A stretch of 64,000 nt of DNA from Thioalkalivibrio versutus (GTDB taxonomy: Bacteria > Pseudomonadota > Gammaproteobacteria > Ectothiorhodospirales > Ectothiorhodospiraceae): NCBI RefSeq assembly GCF_001999325.1, contig NZ_MVAR01000005.1, positions 55,641 through 119,640 of the forward strand, given 5' to 3'. Within the stretch, counting starts at the first letter, position 1, and every line of letters begins with the position of its first letter. The notes below the pieces were generated by a model. It searched no databases, was not told where the DNA came from, and saw only the letters and a list, made by a program, of their open reading frames with translations. A program made the translations under genes and the position numbers. Positions 32,374 to 42,550 of the stretch are shown here, one piece after another.

Positions 32374-35300
32374 GCAGCCCATCCCCCCACCCGCAAGCAT
32401 GCCGGCGCCCCCCCGGCCTATGCCGAACTGACGACGCTCAGCAACTTCTCGTTCCTGCGCGGGGCTTCGCACCCGGAGGAACTGGTCGAGCAGGCGCAGG
32501 CACTGGGCTATCGCGCGCTGGCGCTGACCGATATCGCCTCGCTGGCTGGTGTAGTACGAGCACACTCGGCAGCAAAGGAATGTGGGTTACACCTGATCCT
32601 GGGGGCGACCTTCCGGCTGGCCGATGGCCCCACCCTGACGCTTCTGGTGCGCAATCCCACGGGGTATTCCGCCCTGTGTCGATTGATCACTCGGGCCCGC
32701 GGCGCGGCGGACAAGGGACACTACCACCTGACGCGCGCCGACCTGGATGCCCTGCCCGCCGAGAGCCGCACCGGCTGGCACAGCCTGCTGCGGGTCGAGG
32801 CCGACAGCCCAGGGACGGCGCTCGCCGAAGCGGCCCACTGGCTGTCCGGATGGGCCGCCCCAGGTCAGGGCCACCTGGCCGTGAGCCAGTTGCGTACCCC
32901 CGAAGATGCCACCCTGACGACCCGCGCCCGGACGCTGGGAACCGCCACTGGACTCCCGCTCGTCGCCTGCGGCGACGTGCACATGCACCGGCGCGGCCGG
33001 CGAGCACTACAGGACGTGCTGACCGCCCTGCGCCTGCGTTCGACGGTCGCGGAGGCGGCGCAGGAACGCTTCCCCAATGGGGAACGCTGCCTGCGCCCGC
33101 GGGCCGAACTGGCCACGCTGTATCCCGCCGCCTGGCTTGAGGCCAGTGTGGCCATCGCGCGGGACTGCGACTTCTCGCTGGACGCGGTCACCTACCGCTA
33201 CCCCACCGACCCGTTGCCGAAGACCATGACCCCGTCCGCCTACCTGCGCGAGGAGACCCTCAAGGGCGCGCTCAAGCGCTGGCCCGATGGCATCCCGGCC
33301 CCGGTGCGCGAACAGATCGAACGCGAACTGGGCATCATCCGCGAGCTGGGCTACGAGCCGTACTTCCTGACCGTGTACGACATCGTGTGCTTTGCCCGCG
33401 GCCGCGGGATCCTGTGCCAGGGGCGCGGCTCGGCCGCCAACTCGGCTGTGTGCTACGCACTTGGCATCACCGCAGTGGATCCCTCGCGCTCCAGCATGCT
33501 GTTCGAGCGCTTCATCTCCGCCGAGCGCGGCGAGCCGCCGGACATCGACGTCGACTTCGAGCACGAACGCCGCGAGGAGGTGATCCAGTACATCTACCGG
33601 CGCTACGGCCGCGAGCGCGCCGCACTGGCCTGCACGGTGATCCGCTATCGCCGCCGCAGCGCCCTGCGCGACGTCGGCCGGGCGCTGGGCATCTCGCGCG
33701 CGCGGCTGGATGCGCTGACCGCCAACCTCGCCTGGTGGGACGACGGCATCCCCGCCGAGCGCCTGCGCGAGGTCGGGCTGGACCCGGACGGCGCCCTGGC
33801 CCGGCAGTGGCAGACGCTGACCGCCGAGCTGCTCGGCTTCCCGCGCCACCTGTCGCAGCACACCGGCGGCTTCGTGATCGCCGACGGCCGGCTGGACGAG
33901 CTGGTCCCCATCGAGAACGCGGCCATGCCGGAACGTTCGGTGATCCAGTGGGACAAGGACGATCTGGACGCGGTGGGCCTGCTGAAGATCGACGTGCTGG
34001 CGCTGGGGATGCTTTCCTGCGTGCGCCGCGCGCTGGAGCTGATGGCGCATCACCGGGGCCGCGACTGGGGCCTGGCCGACATTCCCGCCGAGGATCCGGC
34101 GGTCTATCGCATGCTGCAGAAGGCCGACACCCTGGGCGTGTTCCAGATCGAGTCGCGCGCGCAGATGAGCATGCTGCCGCGCCTGAAGCCCGCGAACTTC
34201 TACGACCTGGTGATCGAGATCGCCATCGTGCGCCCCGGCCCGATCCAGGGCGAGATGGTGCACCCGTATCTCAAGCGCCGCGCCCACCCGGAGCGGGTGC
34301 GCTATCCGAATGCAGAGGTGAAACGCGTGCTCGGACGCACGCTGGGCGTGCCGATCTTCCAGGAGCAGGTGATCGAGCTGGCGATGGTTGCGGCCAGCTT
34401 CTCCGCCGGCGAGGCGGACGGGCTGCGCCGTGCGATCGGTGCCTGGCGCCGCACCGGCCAGCTCGCGCGTTACCGCGAGCGCCTGATGGACGGCATGCGC
34501 GAACGCGGCTATCCGGAGAGATTCGCCGAGCAGCTGTACAAGCAGATCCTCGGCTTCGGCGAATACGGATTCCCCGAGTCGCACTCGGCGAGCTTTGCAC
34601 TGATCACCTATGTCTCGTCCTGGCTCAAGTGCCACGAGCCCGCGATCTTCGCCTGCGCCCTGCTGAACAGCCAGCCGATGGGCTTCTACGCCCCGGCGCA
34701 GATCGTCGCCGACGCCCGCCGCCACGGCGTGGAGGTCCGCCCGGTGGACGTGCGCTGCAGTGACTGGGAGTGCACGGTGGAACCGCTGGCCGGGAGCGAT
34801 GCGCTGGCCCTGCGCCTGGGCCTGAACCGCGTCGGCGGGCTGGCCCGCGACGTCGCCACGCGCGTGGTCACCGCCCGCGTTGAACGGGCCTTCGCGGACG
34901 TCCCGGATCTGGTGGCCCGCGCCGCCCTCACCCGCGCCCAGGCCAATCGCCTGGCGCGCGCCGACGCGCTGAAGGGCCTGGCCGGCAACCGCCACCAGGC
35001 GCGCTGGGCGACGGAGGCGGTGGAGGAACCCCTGCCACTGTTCGCCGAGGGGCCAGGCGAGACCGTGCGCGAGGCCGACGTGACCCCGCTATTGCCACGC
35101 CCGGATGCGGTGGATGACCTGGTCCAGGACTACGCCACCACCGGGCTGAGCCTGGGCCCGCACCCGCTGGCACTGATGCGCCCGTCCCTGGAACAGCACC
35201 GCCTGGCCACCGCCGCCCGGCTACTCGAACAACCCGGCCACAGTGGCGCCCGCTACGCCGGGCTTGTGATCACCCGCCAGCGCCCCGGCTCGGCCAACGG

Positions 35301-35523
35301 CACAGTATTCCTGACCCTGGAGGACGAGACCGGTACGTTGAACCTGATCGTCTGGCCGGACCGGGTGGAACGCTTTCGCGCCGAGGCCCTGCACGGCCGC
35401 CTGCTGGAGGCCCACGGCGAGTGGCAGTACAGCGAGGGCGTCGGCCACCTGATCGTGCAGCGCCTGATCGACCGCAGCACCTGGCTCGGCGAACTCGCCA
35501 CCCACTCCCGCGACTTCGGCTGA
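32365..35523 (+). CDS. dnaE2: Error-prone DNA polymerase DnaE2
   Basis: A 1052-residue C-family polymerase used in SOS translesion synthesis (family knowledge). An amino-terminal PHP domain (YAELTTLSNFSFLRGASHPEEL onward) is followed by the polymerase core, with catalytic aspartates in PDIDVDF near residue 393 and GRGSAANS just before. HTGGFVIADG, GEMVHPYLKRR, FGEYGFPESHS and a carboxy-terminal OB fold (GTLNLIVWPD) follow. The length is typical. ATG 32365 is the only in-frame start before an upstream stop at 32299, yet a SOS box lies where a ribosome binding site would be, so the mRNA is probably leaderless or nearly so. The usual imuA-imuB partners are not adjacent. Confidence 0.95.
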   Translation: MESAAHPPTRKHAGAPPAYAELTTLSNFSFLRGASHPEELVEQAQALGYRALALTDIASLAGVVRAHSAAKECGLHLILGATFRLADGPTLTLLVRNPTGYSALCRLITRARGAADKGHYHLTRADLDALPAESRTGWHSLLRVEADSPGTALAEAAHWLSGWAAPGQGHLAVSQLRTPEDATLTTRARTLGTATGLPLVACGDVHMHRRGRRALQDVLTALRLRSTVAEAAQERFPNGERCLRPRAELATLYPAAWLEASVAIARDCDFSLDAVTYRYPTDPLPKTMTPSAYLREETLKGALKRWPDGIPAPVREQIERELGIIRELGYEPYFLTVYDIVCFARGRGILCQGRGSAANSAVCYALGITAVDPSRSSMLFERFISAERGEPPDIDVDFEHERREEVIQYIYRRYGRERAALACTVIRYRRRSALRDVGRALGISRARLDALTANLAWWDDGIPAERLREVGLDPDGALARQWQTLTAELLGFPRHLSQHTGGFVIADGRLDELVPIENAAMPERSVIQWDKDDLDAVGLLKIDVLALGMLSCVRRALELMAHHRGRDWGLADIPAEDPAVYRMLQKADTLGVFQIESRAQMSMLPRLKPANFYDLVIEIAIVRPGPIQGEMVHPYLKRRAHPERVRYPNAEVKRVLGRTLGVPIFQEQVIELAMVAASFSAGEADGLRRAIGAWRRTGQLARYRERLMDGMRERGYPERFAEQLYKQILGFGEYGFPESHSASFALITYVSSWLKCHEPAIFACALLNSQPMGFYAPAQIVADARRHGVEVRPVDVRCSDWECTVEPLAGSDALALRLGLNRVGGLARDVATRVVTARVERAFADVPDLVARAALTRAQANRLARADALKGLAGNRHQARWATEAVEEPLPLFAEGPGETVREADVTPLLPRPDAVDDLVQDYATTGLSLGPHPLALMRPSLEQHRLATAARLLEQPGHSGARYAGLVITRQRPGSANGTVFLTLEDETGTLNLIVWPDRVERFRAEALHGRLLEAHGEWQYSEGVGHLIVQRLIDRSTWLGELATHSRDFG

Positions 35524-35540
35524 ACCGCAAAGCGGCCAGT

Positions 35541-36590
35541 TCAGGTACGTCCGGCGAGGTGGCCGATGCGCTGGCTGACCTTCTCCCAGGCTCCTTCCAG
35601 AGCGGCCAGCGGATCGCGGCGCCGCAGGGCGCGACGAGAATGGATCCACTGCCCCGTGGGACCAGCCGGCTCGGTGTCGTGTGCGGCCTCGATAATCCGC
35701 GAGACCACGGCGAACTCGTTGTACTCCTCCAGTACCCGGCGCCGGGCCTCGAGGATGTGTGGCAGGCGCTGCTCGTATTCGTTGTCGCGGATGGCGTGGC
35801 GAATGCGTTCCGCCGTCCCCTCAACGTCATCGATATCAATCGCGATGAAGCTTTCCGGCGGAAAATAGTCCGCCGCATTGGGCGCACCGTAGTAAAACGG
35901 GAGCGTCGCGCCGAGAAAGGCGTCCGCCAGCTTCTCGGTCCAGTGGTGCGCGCCCACGTAATTCTCCACCGCCAGGTGGTACCGGTACGCGTCCAGGCAC
36001 TCGGCCTTGTCATCCAGCGGCTGCACCCCCTTGCCGAAGATCTCCAGTTCCGGCAGCTCGGCCTTCAGCGCCCAGGTGAAGTCATAGCGCCGCCGGTGCA
36101 AGGTGTGGCGCTGGCGTTTCGCCGAGCACATGGTGGCGATCTCGCGGGTCTTCTCCAGCGGCGGCCTCGCGAGCATCTCGTTGTACGGCCGCTCGCCCTG
36201 ACTGCCGAAACCGTAGTACCAGAGCATCCCCTGCTGGGAATGGATGCGCCGCCGGTGCTTGAGGGCCCATTCCGGGTGCGAGGTCAGCACGCGCCCGAAC
36301 TGCCGGGTAAAACGCCGGCCGTAGGACTTGATGGACGGCGGCTCCATGGTTACCAGGAGCGTGCGCTCGGCCCCACAGGTCAGCTGTTCGCTGTAGTGCC
36401 GGTTGCGCCCGGTGTTGGAAGGAAATTCGTCGTAGACCACCAGCCAGTCGTAGTCCGTTACCGCGGGGTCGAAAACGAACTCGCAGCGCCCCCAGCGCCC
36501 CTCGCCGTCCGGCAACTGATGGCGCCAGATACCCTCGCGCATGGTCGAGAGAAACTTGACCCGAATCGGACGCGAGGTGGGCTCGGTCAC
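35541..36590 (-). CDS. GT10-family fucosyltransferase
   Basis: A 349-residue glycosyltransferase of family GT10 (alpha-1,3/1,4-fucosyltransferases, as in Helicobacter pylori FutA). The carboxy half shows the donor-site sequence [18 protein letters not shown] followed by [20 protein letters not shown], close to the family consensus (ENS..DYVTEK..P...G). It would transfer L-fucose from GDP-fucose to a surface glycan, from the cytoplasmic face. The GTG start overlaps the fcl stop by four bases (GTGA), so it is coupled to the operon that makes its donor. Acceptor unknown. Confidence 0.88.
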   Translation of the reverse strand: MTEPTSRPIRVKFLSTMREGIWRHQLPDGEGRWGRCEFVFDPAVTDYDWLVVYDEFPSNTGRNRHYSEQLTCGAERTLLVTMEPPSIKSYGRRFTRQFGRVLTSHPEWALKHRRRIHSQQGMLWYYGFGSQGERPYNEMLARPPLEKTREIATMCSAKRQRHTLHRRRYDFTWALKAELPELEIFGKGVQPLDDKAECLDAYRYHLAVENYVGAHHWTEKLADAFLGATLPFYYGAPNAADYFPPESFIAIDIDDVEGTAERIRHAIRDNEYEQRLPHILEARRRVLEEYNEFAVVSRIIEAAHDTEPAGPTGQWIHSRRALRRRDPLAALEGAWEKVSQRIGHLAGRT

Positions 36591-37552
36591 GGCCGATCTC
36601 CGCCGCGTTCCAGGAACTCGGCATAGGCCCCGGAGAGCCCCTCTTCAAGTTCGATTCGGGCCTTCCATCCCAGCGCCGCGAGTCGCGAGACATCCAGCAG
36701 TTTGCGCGGCGTCCCGTCCGGGCGCGACGTGTCAAAACGCAGTTCGCCGGAAAAGCCCACCACCCGGGCCACCAGCCGCGCCAGGTCGGCGATCGCAAGA
36801 TCCTCGCCGGTGCCGACGTTGATATGGCTCAGCATCGGTTGCGTGTGTTCTGCGTAGGTCACGTGATCGAGGTTCATCACGTGCACACAGGCCGCCGCCA
36901 TGTCATCCACGTGGAGGAACTCCCGGCGCGGGGTGCCACTCCCCCAGACGGTCACATGCCCGGCTCCGGCCCGCTTCGCCTCGTGAAAGCGCCGGATGAG
37001 CCCGGGAATCACGTGGCTGTTCTCCGGGTGATAGTTGTCACCCGGGCCGTAGAGGTTGGTCGGCATCACCGAGCGGTAATCCGTGCCGTACTGCCGGTTG
37101 TAGCTCTCGCACAGCTTGATGCCGGCGATCTTTGCAATCGCGTAGGGCTCGTTGGTCGGCTCCAGCGGCCCGAACAGCAGGGCCTCCTCGGGGATCGGCT
37201 GCGGCGCCTCGCGCGGATAGATGCAGCTGGACCCGAGAAAGAGCAGCCGCCGCACGCCCGCGATGTGCGCGCCATGGATCACGTTCGTCTGGATCGCGAG
37301 GTTGTCGCGGATGAACTCGGCCGGATAGGTGTTGTTGGCATGGATACCCCCGACCTTCGCCGCCGCCAGATAGACCTGATCCGGGCGTTCCACGCGCATG
37401 AAGGCCTCGACCGCCGCCTGATCGGTCAGGTCCAGCTCCGCGTGGCTACGGGTCAGCAGTTCCACCCCCGGCCAGTCCTCGAGCTGGCGACACACCGCGC
37501 TGCCCACCATCCCCCGGTGTCCGGCGATGAAGACGCGTTGCGATTTACTCAT
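36587..37552 (-). CDS. fcl: GDP-L-fucose synthase
   Basis: A 321-residue NADPH-dependent epimerase/reductase (Fcl/WcaG) that makes GDP-L-fucose from GDP-4-keto-6-deoxymannose. Seen: [12 protein letters not shown] for the cofactor, [10 protein letters not shown] with the catalytic Ser, [20 protein letters not shown] with the YxxxK pair, and [11 protein letters not shown]. Its start overlaps the gmd stop by eight bases. Full-length and cytoplasmic. Confidence 0.96.
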   Translation of the reverse strand: MSKSQRVFIAGHRGMVGSAVCRQLEDWPGVELLTRSHAELDLTDQAAVEAFMRVERPDQVYLAAAKVGGIHANNTYPAEFIRDNLAIQTNVIHGAHIAGVRRLLFLGSSCIYPREAPQPIPEEALLFGPLEPTNEPYAIAKIAGIKLCESYNRQYGTDYRSVMPTNLYGPGDNYHPENSHVIPGLIRRFHEAKRAGAGHVTVWGSGTPRREFLHVDDMAAACVHVMNLDHVTYAEHTQPMLSHINVGTGEDLAIADLARLVARVVGFSGELRFDTSRPDGTPRKLLDVSRLAALGWKARIELEEGLSGAYAEFLERGGDRP

Positions 37553-38630
37553 GGCGGCTCAGGGTCCGGTAGCCGTGGTCGCGCACCAGCTCGTCCCGCT
37601 CGGCGCTCCTGAGGTCCTCGCGCACCATCTCGGCCACCAGTTCGTCAAAGCGAATGCGCGGCTCCCAGCCCAGCTCGCGCTTGGCCTTGCTGGCATCCCC
37701 CAACAGGGTCTCGACCTCGGTGGGACGAAAATAGCGCGGGTCCACCGACACGATGCAGCGGCCCTTTTCGTCGAATCCCTGTTCGTCCACGCCCTCGCCG
37801 CGCCATTCGATACTCATGCCCAGTTCGCGCGCCGCGGCATCCACGAAGTCGCGCACGCTGTGCTGTTCGCCGGTGGCGATCACGTAGTCGTCCGGGGTTT
37901 CCTGCTGCAGCATCAGCCACTGCATCTCGACGTAGTCACGGGCATGTCCCCAGTCCCGTTTGGCATCCAGGTTGCCCAGATAGAGCCGTTCCTGCAGCCC
38001 CAGCTTGATGCGCGCCAGGGCGCGCGTAATCTTGCGGGTGACGAAGGTTTCGCCGCGCACCGGCGATTCGTGGTTGAACAGGATGCCGTTGCAGGCATAC
38101 ATCCCGTAGGCCTCGCGGTAATTCACCACGATCCAGTAGGCATACAGCTTGGCCACCGCATACGGGCTGCGCGGATAGAACGGGGTGGCCTCGTCCTGCG
38201 GGGTGGCCTGAACCTTCCCGTAGAGCTCCGAGGTGCTGGCCTGATAGAAGCGCGTGGTCTGCTCCATACCGAGGATGCGGATCGCCTCCAGCACGCGGAG
38301 CGTGCCCAGGGCATCGGAGTTGGCGGTGTACTCCGGCTCCTCAAACGAGACCGCGACATGCGACTGCGCGGCGAGATTGTAGATCTCGTCCGGCTGCACC
38401 TGCTGAATGATGCGGATCAGGCAGGTCGAATCGGTCAGATCCCCGTGATGCAGGATGAACCGGCGATCACTCTCGTGCGGATCCTGATACAGGTGGTCGA
38501 TACGATCGGTATTAAACAGAGAGGAGCGGCGCTTGATGCCGTGCACCTCGTAGCCCTTGTCCAGCAAAAACTCGGCCAGGTAGGCCCCGTCCTGCCCGGT
38601 AATCCCGGTGATCAATGCCACTTTGGCCAT
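37545..38630 (-). CDS. gmd: GDP-mannose 4,6-dehydratase
   Basis: A 361-residue NADP(H)-dependent dehydratase catalysing GDP-D-mannose to GDP-4-keto-6-deoxy-D-mannose. Seen: [19 protein letters not shown] for the cofactor, [41 protein letters not shown], and [20 protein letters not shown] with YxxxK. ATG 38630 has GGGAG five bases upstream and begins the family sequence; an earlier in-frame start is rejected. Second step of the GDP-fucose branch of this operon. Confidence 0.97.
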   Translation of the reverse strand: MAKVALITGITGQDGAYLAEFLLDKGYEVHGIKRRSSLFNTDRIDHLYQDPHESDRRFILHHGDLTDSTCLIRIIQQVQPDEIYNLAAQSHVAVSFEEPEYTANSDALGTLRVLEAIRILGMEQTTRFYQASTSELYGKVQATPQDEATPFYPRSPYAVAKLYAYWIVVNYREAYGMYACNGILFNHESPVRGETFVTRKITRALARIKLGLQERLYLGNLDAKRDWGHARDYVEMQWLMLQQETPDDYVIATGEQHSVRDFVDAAARELGMSIEWRGEGVDEQGFDEKGRCIVSVDPRYFRPTEVETLLGDASKAKRELGWEPRIRFDELVAEMVREDLRSAERDELVRDHGYRTLSRHE

Positions 38631-38716
38631 GCCAACTCCCGCTCGCAGGCCACGCCCCGTTCGCGCGCCGCCCAAAAGGGCGGATCATAGCATTCCCGGA
38701 ACCACCCGATGCCCGG

Positions 38717-40147
38717 TCACGCGCGGCCGTACACGTCCTCCAGGCGGACAATGTCATCCTCGCCGAGGTAGCTGCCGGATTGCACCTCGATCAATTCCAG
38801 CGGGAGCGCGCCGGGGTTCTCCAGGCAGTGAACCTGGCCAATCGGGATGAAGGTCGATTCGTTCTCGGTGACCAGGTAGTTCTGCTCGCCATTGGTCACC
38901 CGCGCGGTGCCGCTGACTACTACCCAATGTTCGGCCCGATGATGATGCATCTGCAGGGAAAGACGCGCACCGGGGTTCACGGTGATGCGCTTGACCTGAT
39001 AGCGCGCCCCGGTATCGATGGATTCGTAGCACCCCCAGGGACGATAAACCGCTGTGTGATTGACGTGCTCGCTGCGGTTGTCGGCTTTCAGGCGCTCAAC
39101 GATGAGTTTGACGTCCTGGACGCGGTCGCGGTCGGCAACCAGTACGGCGTCACGGGTGGCGACCACGGCCAGGTTGCGCAGGCCAATGCCGGCGACCAGC
39201 AAGCCGTCGGCATCCACCACGCAGCCCTCGCTATCTTCCAGCAGGCAGTCCCCGCGCAGGGTGTTGCCCTGCTCATCCACGCCACGCACGCCCGCCAGAG
39301 CGGACCACGAGCCGATGTCGCTCCAACCGGCGGCCAGCGGTGTGACGGCGGCGTGCTCGGTGCGCTCCATCACGGCGTAGTCCACCGAGATGTTCGGGGC
39401 CGCGGCGAAGGCCTCCGGGTCCACCCGCAGGAAGTCGAGGTCCTCGCGGGCGCCCTCCAGCGCGGCGCGACAAGCCTCGACGATGCCCGGTTCGAAACGC
39501 TGCAACTCCTGCATGTACAGCGAGGCGCGGAACACGAACATGCCGCTGTTCCAGAGGTAATCGCCACTGTCGACGTACTCGCGCGCGGTGGCGGCATCCG
39601 GCTTCTCGACGAAACGCGCCACTCGCGCCCCGGCCTCCCCCAGGGACTCACCCTGCTGGATGTAGCCATAACCGGTCTCCGCAGCGGTAGGCACGATCCC
39701 GAAGGTCACCAGGTGGCCCGCCTCCGCCAGCGTCATGGCTCGCGCCACGGCGGCCTGGAAGGCCTCGGGATCACCGATGTGGTGGTCCGCCGCCAAGATC
39801 AGCAACAACGGGTCGCGCCCTTCCGCCTGCGCCTGCAATGCGGCCAGGGCGATCGCCGGGGCGGTATTGCGCCCCTCCGGCTCCAGCACGATGCGGGCAT
39901 GCTCCACACCTGCCGCCCGCAACTGCTCGGCCGCCAGGAAGCGATGCTCGACGTTGGCCAGCACCAGGGGCGCCGACGCGCCCAGGCCGTCGAGCCGCTC
40001 GGCCGTCTGCTGCAGCAACGTCTGCTCCCCGGTCAGGGGCAGGAACTGCTTGGGGTAGTGACTGCGCGATACCGGCCACAGCCGAGTCCCCGATCCGCCG
40101 GCCAGGATCACCGGCTGCAGTTCCGTCCGGCTTTGCGTATGTTCCAT
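38717..40147 (-). CDS. manC: Mannose-1-phosphate guanylyltransferase / mannose-6-phosphate isomerase
   Basis: A 476-residue bifunctional enzyme of the ManC/AlgA/CpsB type. The amino-terminal nucleotidyltransferase shows VILAGGSGTRLWPVSR, LEPEGRNTAPA and FVEKPD. The carboxy-terminal cupin isomerase shows RPWGCYESID, VKRITVNPGARLSLQMHHHRAEHW and STFIPIGQVH. It supplies GDP-mannose for gmd. AAGG lies five bases before ATG 40147. It follows manB by five bp, and gmd begins 86 bp downstream. Confidence 0.96.
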   Translation of the reverse strand: MEHTQSRTELQPVILAGGSGTRLWPVSRSHYPKQFLPLTGEQTLLQQTAERLDGLGASAPLVLANVEHRFLAAEQLRAAGVEHARIVLEPEGRNTAPAIALAALQAQAEGRDPLLLILAADHHIGDPEAFQAAVARAMTLAEAGHLVTFGIVPTAAETGYGYIQQGESLGEAGARVARFVEKPDAATAREYVDSGDYLWNSGMFVFRASLYMQELQRFEPGIVEACRAALEGAREDLDFLRVDPEAFAAAPNISVDYAVMERTEHAAVTPLAAGWSDIGSWSALAGVRGVDEQGNTLRGDCLLEDSEGCVVDADGLLVAGIGLRNLAVVATRDAVLVADRDRVQDVKLIVERLKADNRSEHVNHTAVYRPWGCYESIDTGARYQVKRITVNPGARLSLQMHHHRAEHWVVVSGTARVTNGEQNYLVTENESTFIPIGQVHCLENPGALPLELIEVQSGSYLGEDDIVRLEDVYGRA

Positions 40148-40152
40148 CGGCC

Positions 40153-41496
40153 TTACCCCCGTATCAGGCGTGAAATCTCGTCCACGCGGCGTTCCAGCAG
40201 GGCCGGATCGGCGCGGGTCTCCACATTCAACCGCAACAGCGGCTCGGTATTGGAACTGCGCAGGTTGAAGCGCCAGTCCGCGAATTCCAGGCTGACGCCG
40301 TCCGTATGATCCAGTCCCACGGCTTCCGACGCGTAGGCCTGCATCACCCGATCGGTGGCGGCGGCGGCGTCCTCGACCTCGAAGTTCAGCTCGCCGCTGC
40401 AGGGGAAGCGCGCCATGCGCTCGGCCACCATCTCGCCCAATGCCTGGCCGCGTCGGCCCATGAGCTCGGCCACCCGCAACCAGGGCAACATCCCGGTATC
40501 GCAGTAGTAGAAGTCCCGGAAGTAGTGGTGAGCACTCATCTCGCCCCCGTAGATTCCATCCTCGTGGCGCAGCCGCTCCTTCATGAAGGCGTGTCCGGTC
40601 TTGGACTGGATGGGTTCGCCCCCCGCGGCACACACCATCTCAATGGTGTTCCAGGTCAGGCGCGGATCATGGACGATGCGCTCCCCGGCGTGCCCCTCCA
40701 GGCATGCCTCGGCCAGCAGGCCCACGATGTAATACCCCTCGATGAAGTTGCCTTGGGCGTCGAACAGGAAGCAGCGATCAAAGTCGCCGTCCCAGGCCAC
40801 GCCCAGATCGGCGCCGTGCTTGCGCACCGCCTCCGCGGTGGCCGCGCGGTTTTCCGGCAGCAATGGATTGGGAATGCCATTGGGGAAACGCCCATCCGGT
40901 TCGAAGTTGACGCGGATCAGCTCGAACGGGAGATGCGGCTCCAGGGCCTCCAGCACCGGCCCCGCCCCCCCGTTGCCGGGGTTCACGACCACCTTGAGTT
41001 TCGGCAAGGTTTCGCGGTCGACCGAAGCCAGCAACCGGGAGATGTAGTCCGCCCGATGATCCAGGTGCCGGACCTGCCCGTGGGGCATGGGCCGGAAGTC
41101 ACCGCGCTCGGCGCAGACGCGAATCGCCTGCAGCCCGGAATCCCCGCTGATCGGGCGCGCATCGCTGCGTACCAGTTTCAGCCCGTTATAGTCCAGCGGA
41201 TTGTGGCTGGCCGTCACCATGATCCCGCCACCGGCCCCATAGTGCGCGGTGGCGAAATACACCTCTTCGGTGCCACACATGCCGATATCGGCAACATCAC
41301 TCCCGCCCGCCGTAAGCCCTTCGGTGAGCGCCCGCGCCAGTTCCGGGCTGGAAAGGCGGATATCGTGCCCGACGACCGTGCGTCCCGGCCGGATCTCCTC
41401 GGCGAAGGCGCGCCCGATCGCTCGCACCACATCCGGATTGAGCTGGTCCGGCACCCGCCCACGTATGTCGTAGGCCTTGAAACAGTCGATCTTCAT
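40153..41496 (-). CDS. manB: Phosphomannomutase
   Basis: A 447-residue phosphohexomutase (ManB/CpsG type) interconverting mannose-6-P and mannose-1-P. Seen: FKAYDIRGRVP at the start, the phosphoserine loop VTASHNPLDYNG, the metal site AWDGDFDRCF, GGEMSAHHYF for the sugar, and RSSNTEPLLRLNVE for the phosphate. AAGGGG precedes ATG 41496. First gene of the five-gene GDP-fucose operon and divergent from a methyltransferase gene. Confidence 0.95.
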   Translation of the reverse strand: MKIDCFKAYDIRGRVPDQLNPDVVRAIGRAFAEEIRPGRTVVGHDIRLSSPELARALTEGLTAGGSDVADIGMCGTEEVYFATAHYGAGGGIMVTASHNPLDYNGLKLVRSDARPISGDSGLQAIRVCAERGDFRPMPHGQVRHLDHRADYISRLLASVDRETLPKLKVVVNPGNGGAGPVLEALEPHLPFELIRVNFEPDGRFPNGIPNPLLPENRAATAEAVRKHGADLGVAWDGDFDRCFLFDAQGNFIEGYYIVGLLAEACLEGHAGERIVHDPRLTWNTIEMVCAAGGEPIQSKTGHAFMKERLRHEDGIYGGEMSAHHYFRDFYYCDTGMLPWLRVAELMGRRGQALGEMVAERMARFPCSGELNFEVEDAAAATDRVMQAYASEAVGLDHTDGVSLEFADWRFNLRSSNTEPLLRLNVETRADPALLERRVDEISRLIRG

Positions 41497-41679
41497 GCAC
41501 GCCCCTTACCGGCATCATTCGCTTCCCGCACCGGACAGAAATCCGTTGCGTACACCTTCATGATACATAGCCGAAGGGCTCCGCGAGGCCATGCCAGCAT
41601 CACTGGCGTGAGTGCCGTTACTTGACGCTCTACACGCATACCCCCGAGCATGGTGGGTTTATACAACGAGGAAAAGCCG

Positions 41680-42441
41680 ATGAGTGAGCCGCAAGTGAAG
41701 ACCGAGGAGAAGAAACAGCATTTCGACGATATCTACGTCGCCGAGACCCCGGTGCCGTTCAAGGAGCGCATCATCGACGCGCTCGACTACATCTCCGACG
41801 ACTTCAACCGGCAAACCTTCGACCGGCTGATCCTGCCCTGGGCCGAGAAACAGGCCGCCACTGGCAAGACCCTGAACTACGTGGACCTGTGCTGCTGTTT
41901 TGGCAACACCACCATGGCCGCCATCCACAACATGGATGTCGAGGCGATCCGCGCCAACTGGGCCGATGAGCAGGCCTGCAAGACCGTCGCCGCCCCGCGC
42001 CGTCTGCCGATGAAGACCACCGGCATCGACATCTCGGGCAACGCGCTGGCCTATGGCAAGAGCGCCGGGCTGTTCGACGAAACCTTCGAGGCCGACCTGA
42101 ACCAGCCCGCACCGGAGACCCAGGCCGCGATCGAAAAGGCCATGGCCGACGCGGACATCGTGATCTCCACCGCATCGCTGGTCTATCTGGACCCGCCGGC
42201 AATCGAGAAGCTGATCCGCTCCTTCGCCGAGACCCCGCGCGAGGGCTACATGCTGGTCAACTTCCTGAACCCCTTCGCCCTCGAAAAGGCCGACGCGACC
42301 AAGCGCCTGCTGCTGGAACACCTGGAATTCGTCGGTAGCACCGCCAGCCGCCATCGCCGCCTGTCGCCGCTGGAGCAGGAGAACTATCCGGGCGAAGACT
42401 GGGCCCTGCTGGAGATCTGGGTGCTGCGCCGCCGCGCGTAG
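41680..42441 (+). CDS. SAM-dependent methyltransferase-like protein of unknown role
   Basis: A 253-residue cytoplasmic protein. YVDLCCCFGNTTMAAI occupies the position of a SAM-binding loop, with three consecutive cysteines instead of the usual glycines. TGIDISGNALAYGKSAGLFD looks like motif II, and ADIVISTASLVYLDPP like motif IV. I do not recognise the family by name. ATG 41680 has GAGGAA about six bases upstream. It is divergent from manB and is followed by a strong terminator, so it is its own transcription unit. Confidence 0.65.
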   Translation: MSEPQVKTEEKKQHFDDIYVAETPVPFKERIIDALDYISDDFNRQTFDRLILPWAEKQAATGKTLNYVDLCCCFGNTTMAAIHNMDVEAIRANWADEQACKTVAAPRRLPMKTTGIDISGNALAYGKSAGLFDETFEADLNQPAPETQAAIEKAMADADIVISTASLVYLDPPAIEKLIRSFAETPREGYMLVNFLNPFALEKADATKRLLLEHLEFVGSTASRHRRLSPLEQENYPGEDWALLEIWVLRRRA

Positions 42442-42482
42442 TCCGGACGCTGCCAATCTCGGGGCATGGCATCCCCGACAGG

Positions 42483-42514
42483 ACGGGCCGGCCCTTTTGG
42501 GGTCGGCCCGTTTT
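42483..42514 (+). terminator. Intrinsic terminator after the methyltransferase gene
   Basis: ACGGGCCG (42483-42490) pairs with CGGCCCGT (42504-42511); GCCC/GGGT pairing extends it inward, and TTTT follows. It lies between convergent genes. Confidence 0.8.
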
Positions 42515-42550
42515 CGTTAGGGCCGCCGCCGCACTACCGGAACCACGGCC

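Noticed and set aside
33007..34995. Long minus-strand open frame inside dnaE2
   Set aside because: Antisense shadow of a high-G+C gene; no recognisable motifs, and dnaE2 on the plus strand is unmistakable.
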